From NCBI GenBank assembly GCA_964607445.1, contig CAZSKN010000019.1:1-49100 (forward strand): 49,100 bases of DNA, given 5' to 3'. This DNA comes from CALCKU01 sp964607445. GTDB taxonomy: Bacteria; Pseudomonadota; Alphaproteobacteria; Caulobacterales; Maricaulaceae. A model generated the notes under the pieces. The model was not told where the DNA came from. It was given only the letters and a program-made list of their open reading frames with translations, and searched no databases. This document shows positions 44,646 through 49,100 of the stretch, piece after piece. Position numbers and translations under genes: made by a program. Position 1 is the stretch's first letter; each line of letters begins with the position of its first letter.

Positions 44646-46055
44646 CTATTCTGTTAATCTTAGATTACTAAGGCTTCCCGCAATTTGTCTAAAGACTGGG
44701 GTAAGTTGGTTCGCCGAGGACACATCAAAATAGTTCGTGGGCGAAGTGGCGCAATCGCGCATTATATCTTGTGTCGGACCATCGCTTAACTGGAACGTAA
44801 TCGTATAAACTGCAATGCCTTTAGCTTTAGCCGCTTCACAGGTTTCAGTAAGTTTTCTATCCAAAGCCTCCTTCACGGACCGACCTTCTAGACGTTCTTT
44901 TCCGCGACGCAGCGGCGTCTCACCAAAATAACCAAAAGGTGAATAGGCGAAATTGGAAATAGTTGAGCGTTCACGGCGCATTGTCTGATCTCCATCCGTT
45001 AAAATAACCATCGCCTTAAGCACATCGGGGTCATCATATGCGCGCGCCTGTGTGAACGGAGCGTTTGGAGATACAAGACGAAATCCCCATGTGGCGCCAT
45101 TGGCAATATTTGTAAATCCAGCGGCCGTCATATTCCGTATCCCCCGTTTAATACGGGAAACATTATTGGTGAGCGGTGTAATTTTACGGTTTTCATCACA
45201 CGAAGTATCGGCCCGGTCGGCTGGATTTGCTGACTTCGGGTTATAGGCGGGTTGAAAAAGCGTTTCCGGGCGCGCGGGGTTTGGTGCCGTATCGTCAACA
45301 TCATAAGGCGGCAACCGGTTTTCTAAACATCCATTCCAATCCACGCCCAGTGCGTCGTAACGGTCGAGGCGACCTGTATTATCTGTAAAATACAATGCAT
45401 TTTGCGGACTTGTCCCGCGTAAATCCAATGACGCCAATTCAATCTGGTCTGTACCTACATTCACCCAAGATGCAAATGGCACAAGACCTAATTGCGTTCC
45501 GCTAGCGGTAGTTGGATCCGCATATAATATATCAACGAGATTATTTGAGGCCTCTTTTAATGCCGTTAACTTACCCCGTTCGCGCATTGACCCTGTATTG
45601 TCAAGAACAAGCGCTATATCGAGATCTCGCCGTCCCAGTGTTGCAACCGAAACAGTTCGCACATCAAGGGTATCCATACCAAACACCTGAGAAAAGAAAC
45701 CGTCAATATTATTAGACGTATCAACGACAACAGAGTCACCATTGCGATTAATGGAATTCACAACAATACGATCACCTGCGGATCCTGGATAGGTTAAGCT
45801 ATAATAATCCTGAGCGATAACTTGAAGCTCACCTGCATCAAGCGTCGTATCCTTAGCCGCGATAAGCGAAATCGCATCTGTTGTAGCGCTGAGGCGTTGT
45901 TTCGCTGCAAATCCGTTTGCACCGTCTATGGCCACAGCAACGCTGGCCAATACAGCAAACATGCTCATGATAGCCAAAATACTGAATTGGCCTGATGTAT
46001 CTGTCTGGAATTTCGCTGCGCTTGCCGTTAATCTTGTTTTAAAAGTCGTCATCAT
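44646..46055 (-). CDS. TadG-like protein with von Willebrand factor A domain (copy 2)
   Basis: 469 residues. The N-terminal TadE/G-like segment (TSGQFSILAIMSMFAVLASV to AVAIDGANGFAAKQRL) is followed by a VWA domain with MIDAS D152-N-T-G-S156 in ALVLDNTGSMRERGKLTAL, and later VILTDGDQTMRRERS and the closing FRQIAGSLSNLRLTE. It is paralogous to copy 1 in architecture and C-terminus, but its MIDAS is DNTGS rather than DVSRS. Two adjacent ATG codons are possible starts, with AGGA upstream. Also not next to other tad genes. A CtrA-type box lies upstream. Confidence 0.85.
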   Translation of the reverse strand: MMTTFKTRLTASAAKFQTDTSGQFSILAIMSMFAVLASVAVAIDGANGFAAKQRLSATTDAISLIAAKDTTLDAGELQVIAQDYYSLTYPGSAGDRIVVNSINRNGDSVVVDTSNNIDGFFSQVFGMDTLDVRTVSVATLGRRDLDIALVLDNTGSMRERGKLTALKEASNNLVDILYADPTTASGTQLGLVPFASWVNVGTDQIELASLDLRGTSPQNALYFTDNTGRLDRYDALGVDWNGCLENRLPPYDVDDTAPNPARPETLFQPAYNPKSANPADRADTSCDENRKITPLTNNVSRIKRGIRNMTAAGFTNIANGATWGFRLVSPNAPFTQARAYDDPDVLKAMVILTDGDQTMRRERSTISNFAYSPFGYFGETPLRRGKERLEGRSVKEALDRKLTETCEAAKAKGIAVYTITFQLSDGPTQDIMRDCATSPTNYFDVSSANQLTPVFRQIAGSLSNLRLTE

Positions 46056-46640
46056 TCTACTGTTCCTATCCCAAAGTGGGCATGTGATTAAATTTGACTG
46101 GAACTATGCAGAGGGTCTGCCATTTGAGGCGATCTGTCCGAAAATGAACAAAAAGACCGAGCTTAAGGTTAATACTCTTTTAAAATGAGAGATTTAAGCC
46201 TGTTTTGGGTGAATTTGACCTCGATTTATCACGCTTTGACGAAAATTTGATCCCTTACATCTGACTTTATAACGGCTGATGAGACGTAAACTTTAAAATT
46301 GCCCCATAACGACACGCATCTTGTTTTAGTGTCTTTATTTCGAGTGTAAATCCGGTGTAGATTTCATGTAATTCCGACCCGAACGCGCTGATTCTATAGG
46401 GTGGCAATCATTCGCCGGAATTTCTCCTCTAAAGCGAATATATTTTCAACAAAACACGCCAGAGCCTATATTTTTTTCCCCAAAGCACCTTGATTTTGTT
46501 GGAACAGAGGTATTCATCTTGCGTTCATTCTCTATCCGCCAACACCGCGTTAATATTGAATCACCCTTGCTCTTGTCACTTTGAGAAAACTCCCACATAA
46601 AATGCAATTAACAAACGACGAGCAAAAAACAGGATTTTTC
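46056..46640. other. AT-rich divergent intergenic region with CtrA-type box
   Basis: 585 bases between tadG-like copy 2 and the HAD phosphatase. It holds the CtrA-type box at 46169-46183 and otherwise no supported gene, RNA or repeat. A TTG-started extension of the HAD gene at 46581 was not accepted. Confidence 0.5.
46169..46183. promoter_or_regulatory. CtrA-type box TTAA-N7-TTAA upstream of tadG-like copy 2
   Basis: Exact match to TTAA-N7-TTAA (spacer TACTCTT), centred about 121 bases upstream of the ATG at 46055. Together with the box before copy 1 it suggests CtrA control of both genes. Confidence 0.5.
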
Positions 46641-47273
46641 ATGCCAAGAACATCAAATGCAGATCCTCATGAGATTATTGTATTTGATTTTGACGGCACA
46701 ATTACAACTAAAGATACATTTGCCCTGTTTTTACGTTATTATGCAGGAACGCCTATGTGGGCCCTGAAAATTTTGAGCCTTTTACCTGTATTTTCAGCTT
46801 ATGGCTTACGGATAATCGACCGTAACCGCGTTAAGCATCACGTCATCCGGCGGTTTTTCCAGAATCAAAAGGTTGTAGACGTTGAAACCAGCGCCAAAGC
46901 TTTTGCTAACGACGTGATTCCCGACCTGATTCGCCCTCAAGCTTTAGAAACTCTATTGCAAAAACGCCTAGCCGAAAAAAATGGCGCTGAGTCATTATAT
47001 ATATGCAGCGCATCTATTACGCCCTATTTGACGGCGTTTTTCGAGACACTAGACATACATAAAATCCTCGCAACGGAGCTCGAATCAAAGGACGGCGTCT
47101 ACACAGGGGCATTAAGAGGTTGGAACATTTGGGGAGAGGGAAAAATACGCCGGATTTTGGCTGAATTTTCTCCTCACCCTGTCAAAATTATTGAAGCATA
47201 TGGTGATAGTAGAGGAGACAAAGAAATGTTACACGCCGCTCAGGCGTCTTTTTGGCGTCCTTTTCGCCTATGA
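46641..47273 (+). CDS. HAD-IB family phosphatase
   Basis: 210 residues from the ATG at 46641 with an AGGA site. Earlier starts (TTG 46581, ATG 46602) lack good ribosome sites. Motif I is IIVFDFDGTITTKDTFALFL, with the two catalytic aspartates. Motif II is SLYICSASITPYLTAFF and motif III with the late acidic motif is EGKIRRI to IEAYGDSRGDKEML. The HAD-IB family includes phosphoserine phosphatase and phospholipid-head-group phosphatases; the long hydrophobic cap (MWALKILSLLPVFSAYGLRI) resembles membrane-associated members. Substrate unknown. Confidence 0.85.
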   Translation: MPRTSNADPHEIIVFDFDGTITTKDTFALFLRYYAGTPMWALKILSLLPVFSAYGLRIIDRNRVKHHVIRRFFQNQKVVDVETSAKAFANDVIPDLIRPQALETLLQKRLAEKNGAESLYICSASITPYLTAFFETLDIHKILATELESKDGVYTGALRGWNIWGEGKIRRILAEFSPHPVKIIEAYGDSRGDKEMLHAAQASFWRPFRL

Positions 47274-47337
47274 CCTGTTTTAATATTGAATTTCCTTTTT
47301 TACACAGTAAAGAAGGAATTAACGCCTAGCCAAAGCA

Positions 47338-47352
47338 TTAGCTTTTGGTTAA
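47338..47352. promoter_or_regulatory. Near-match CtrA-type box upstream of the repeat protein
   Basis: TTAG-N7-TTAA, one base from the CtrA consensus, centred about 69 bases upstream of the ATG at 47414. Weak on its own, but consistent with the two perfect boxes nearby. Confidence 0.3.
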
Positions 47353-47413
47353 GGTATAGGAAGCCTGTTCTGATGACAGGTATTAGTTACTGGAGAGTCT
47401 GGGGGTTTTTGAA

Positions 47414-49100
47414 ATGAAACATACTCTATTATTAGCCGCAAGTGTGGCCGCTATTGCAATTCCGACGATAGCTCAAGAATTACCGCCGGGTACACCATTA
47501 CCGGGCGAATGTTTTGCGCGTGTAATTGTGCCTGCGCAATATCAGGAATCAACCGAGCGCATCGTCCTGCGTCAAGCCGGCGAAGAAATTCGGAAAATTC
47601 CGGGTAAGTTTGAAACAGTAACGGAACGTGTTCTGGTTCAAGAAGAAAGCTATGAGCTTGTACCTGTTGGAACAGGCACACGTCTTGTACCCGGAAACGG
47701 ACGTCTTCAGGTCACAATCAATGACACGACATATACAATCAATTCGTCACGTAATGTTACGAATGCCTCAGGGTCACAGATCGGCACAGTCGATGCTCAA
47801 GGTAATATTGTCGCAAACAATGGCTCAATCCTTGTCCAAGGCGCAGTTGACCCGGTAACACTCGTCGGCACAAGCGCAGCATCGCGCACACGTTTAACCC
47901 TCGGATCTAGCACATATAGTGTCGCATCTGACGGCAGCGTTTCTAACGCCTCCGGCTCACGAATTGGCGCTCTGGACCGCGGCGGCAATATTGTCCGTTC
48001 AAATGGTTCGGTCATTGCCCGTAATGCCGTAAACTCCTATGCGTCGACCGGTTCGTCCCGTTCAGCGTCGGCAAGCTCGTCTTTCCGTACAGTTACAGAA
48101 ACCGTCGTGGTTCAAGAAGCCTCAACAGAACTTGTGTCTATTCCGCCCGTTTACGGAAACGTCACTGAAACTGTTGTAGTGCAACCACAGACCGTGGAAT
48201 ATCAGTCCATTCCTGCTGAATATGAAACTGTTTCTGAAACCGTTGTCGTTCAAGAAGCCTCAACAGAACTTGTATCCATTCCCCCTGTATACGAGACTGT
48301 ATCCGAGACTATTGTTGTTAAAGAAGCTACAACAGAATTGGTCACAATACCGGCTGAATATGAATCGGTTACAGAAACCGTTGTAGTCACACCGCAATCA
48401 GTAACCTACGAAACCATTCCGGCTACTTACGAGACCGTATCTGATACGGTTGTCGTTCAGGAAGCTTCAACAGAACTCGTAACAGTTCCTGCAAAATTCG
48501 GTACCGTTACTGAAACAGTCGTTGTTCAAGATGCTTCAACGGAGCTTGTAACAATTCCGCCTGTGTTTGAGAACATTTCAGAAACAGTTGTTGTGCAAGA
48601 AGCGTCAACAGAATTGGTGACAATCCCGCCTGTGTTTGAGACTATCTCAGAAACAGTCGTGGTCACACCGCAATCTGTAGATTATGTAGCCGTTCCTGCG
48701 ACATATGAAACTGTGTCAGACACAGTTGTTGTTCAAGAAGCCTCAACAGAGCTAGTAACGATACCGCCTGTGTTTGAAACCGTATCTGAAACGGTTGTCG
48801 TGCAGCCTGCCAGCACAGAATTGGTAACAATTCCGGCTGAATTCGGTACAGTGACAGAAACAATTGTCGTGCAAGATGCAACGACAGAGCTCGTGACAAT
48901 TCCAGCAACCTATGAAACTGTGACAGACACAGTTGTGGTCACACCACAATCCGTTGACTATGTCTCTGTTCCAGCCAAATATGGCACCTATACCGAAACA
49001 GTCGTCGTTCAAGAAGCCTCGACAGAGCTTGTCTCTATTCCGGCCACTTACGAAACTGTGACAGATACAGTTGTGGTCACACCGCAATCCGTTGACTATG
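47414..49100 (+). CDS. Secreted 23-residue-repeat protein, 3' end outside window
   Basis: At least 562 residues, still open at the window edge. The signal peptide is KHTLLLAASVAAIAIPTIAQ. The mature start ELPPGTPLPGECFARVIVPA matches the 'PGxCYARV-PAxY' opening found in alphaproteobacterial envelope proteins. Two diverged 23-residue units follow (YQESTERIVLRQAGEEIRK...; FETVTERVLVQEESYELVP...). A pair of 50-60-residue beta-type modules comes next (SSRNVTNASGSQIGTVDA; SDGSVSNASGSRIGALDR), then a Ser-rich linker. From 48083 at least 14 complete and one partial 23-residue unit run on (ETVSETVVVQEASTELV-IPPV). The array should form an extended beta-rich surface structure. The C-terminus, possibly an anchor, is not visible. 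Confidence 0.88.
   Translation, partial: MKHTLLLAASVAAIAIPTIAQELPPGTPLPGECFARVIVPAQYQESTERIVLRQAGEEIRKIPGKFETVTERVLVQEESYELVPVGTGTRLVPGNGRLQVTINDTTYTINSSRNVTNASGSQIGTVDAQGNIVANNGSILVQGAVDPVTLVGTSAASRTRLTLGSSTYSVASDGSVSNASGSRIGALDRGGNIVRSNGSVIARNAVNSYASTGSSRSASASSSFRTVTETVVVQEASTELVSIPPVYGNVTETVVVQPQTVEYQSIPAEYETVSETVVVQEASTELVSIPPVYETVSETIVVKEATTELVTIPAEYESVTETVVVTPQSVTYETIPATYETVSDTVVVQEASTELVTVPAKFGTVTETVVVQDASTELVTIPPVFENISETVVVQEASTELVTIPPVFETISETVVVTPQSVDYVAVPATYETVSDTVVVQEASTELVTIPPVFETVSETVVVQPASTELVTIPAEFGTVTETIVVQDATTELVTIPATYETVTDTVVVTPQSVDYVSVPAKYGTYTETVVVQEASTELVSIPATYETVTDTVVVTPQSVDY
48083..49100 (+). repeat. Array of 69-bp (23-residue) tandem repeats
   Basis: Fourteen complete units and a partial fifteenth, all exactly 69 bp, keep frame. 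Two classes alternate: QEASTEL-type units (Q-x-A-S/T-T-E-L) and TPQSV-x-Y-type units. TPQSV units are numbers 5, 9, 13 and 15, with the related QPQTVEY at 2, so a four-unit (276-bp) higher-order period is partly visible. Third-base divergence between units shows selection on the protein sequence. Confidence 0.95.

Noticed and set aside
48663..49087. Minus-strand Cys/His-rich and Leu-rich frames in the repeat array
   Set aside because: They arise from reading the 69-bp repeats backwards; the plus-strand frame has a signal peptide and a conserved register.
1..49100. tRNA, rRNA, CRISPR, phage or transposon content
   Set aside because: No cloverleaf-like T-loop signature, regular spacer array, integrase or transposase sequence was recognised in any intergenic region or frame.

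Overview
The window looks like chromosomal DNA from a marine alphaproteobacterium of moderate-to-low GC. The gene content (CtrA-like TTAA-N7-TTAA boxes, RpoH, Coq7, the cytochrome bc1 operon, BMFP/UbiK beside lgt, a large TonB receptor, and a class GN sortase with its target) fits the Hyphomonadaceae/Robiginitomaculaceae/Caulobacterales group. That placement is inferred from family content, not from a tree. Genes are densely packed and mostly core. No rRNA, tRNA, CRISPR array, insertion sequence, prophage or integrase was recognised. One 100-N assembly gap lies at 9494-9593.

Layout. 1-647: the start of a propionyl-CoA carboxylase beta subunit, leaving the window on the left. 1017-5406: a two-gene RND efflux system (adaptor and permease) with a possible 16-codon leader between them. 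5459-8028: three minus-strand genes (Ig-like/degenerate LysM envelope protein, free methionine-R-sulfoxide reductase, renalase-like flavoprotein). 8168-10365: a crotonase-fold protein lacking the usual hydratase glutamates, then a PAN-domain, Gln/Pro-rich secreted protein broken by the gap. 10476-12871: small membrane protein, prfC, ubiK. 12964-19359: a plus-strand housekeeping block, lgt-midA-pgeF, prs, rplY, pth, ychF. 19414-21524: GST-apt-MOSC. 21658-23138: TPR protein and mtnP. 23220-25931: petA-petB-petC (bc1 complex), ending in a clear hairpin terminator. 26043-27510: trmL, and an ECF sigma factor with a small membrane protein that may be its partner. 27694-29797: ispG and a RodZ-like HTH membrane protein. 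30414-31515: dsbB-like gene and coq7. 31657-34620: TonB-dependent receptor. 34831-37362: rluD-like gene, DoxX, rpoH.

The most distinctive part is 37.4-49.1 kb, a cell-surface island. Two orphan TadG-like von Willebrand factor A (VWA) proteins on the minus strand flank a plus-strand cluster: a VIT+VWA 'marine proteobacterial sortase target protein' ending in LPGTA, its overlapping class GN sortase, a DUF3179 lipoprotein and an FKBP-type lipoprotein. Each tadG-like gene has a perfect TTAA-N7-TTAA (CtrA consensus) box about 90-125 bp upstream, which suggests cell-cycle control of surface or pilus functions. After a HAD phosphatase, the window ends inside a secreted protein made of at least fifteen 23-residue repeats with a partial four-unit higher-order pattern. 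Its promoter region carries a near-match CtrA box.
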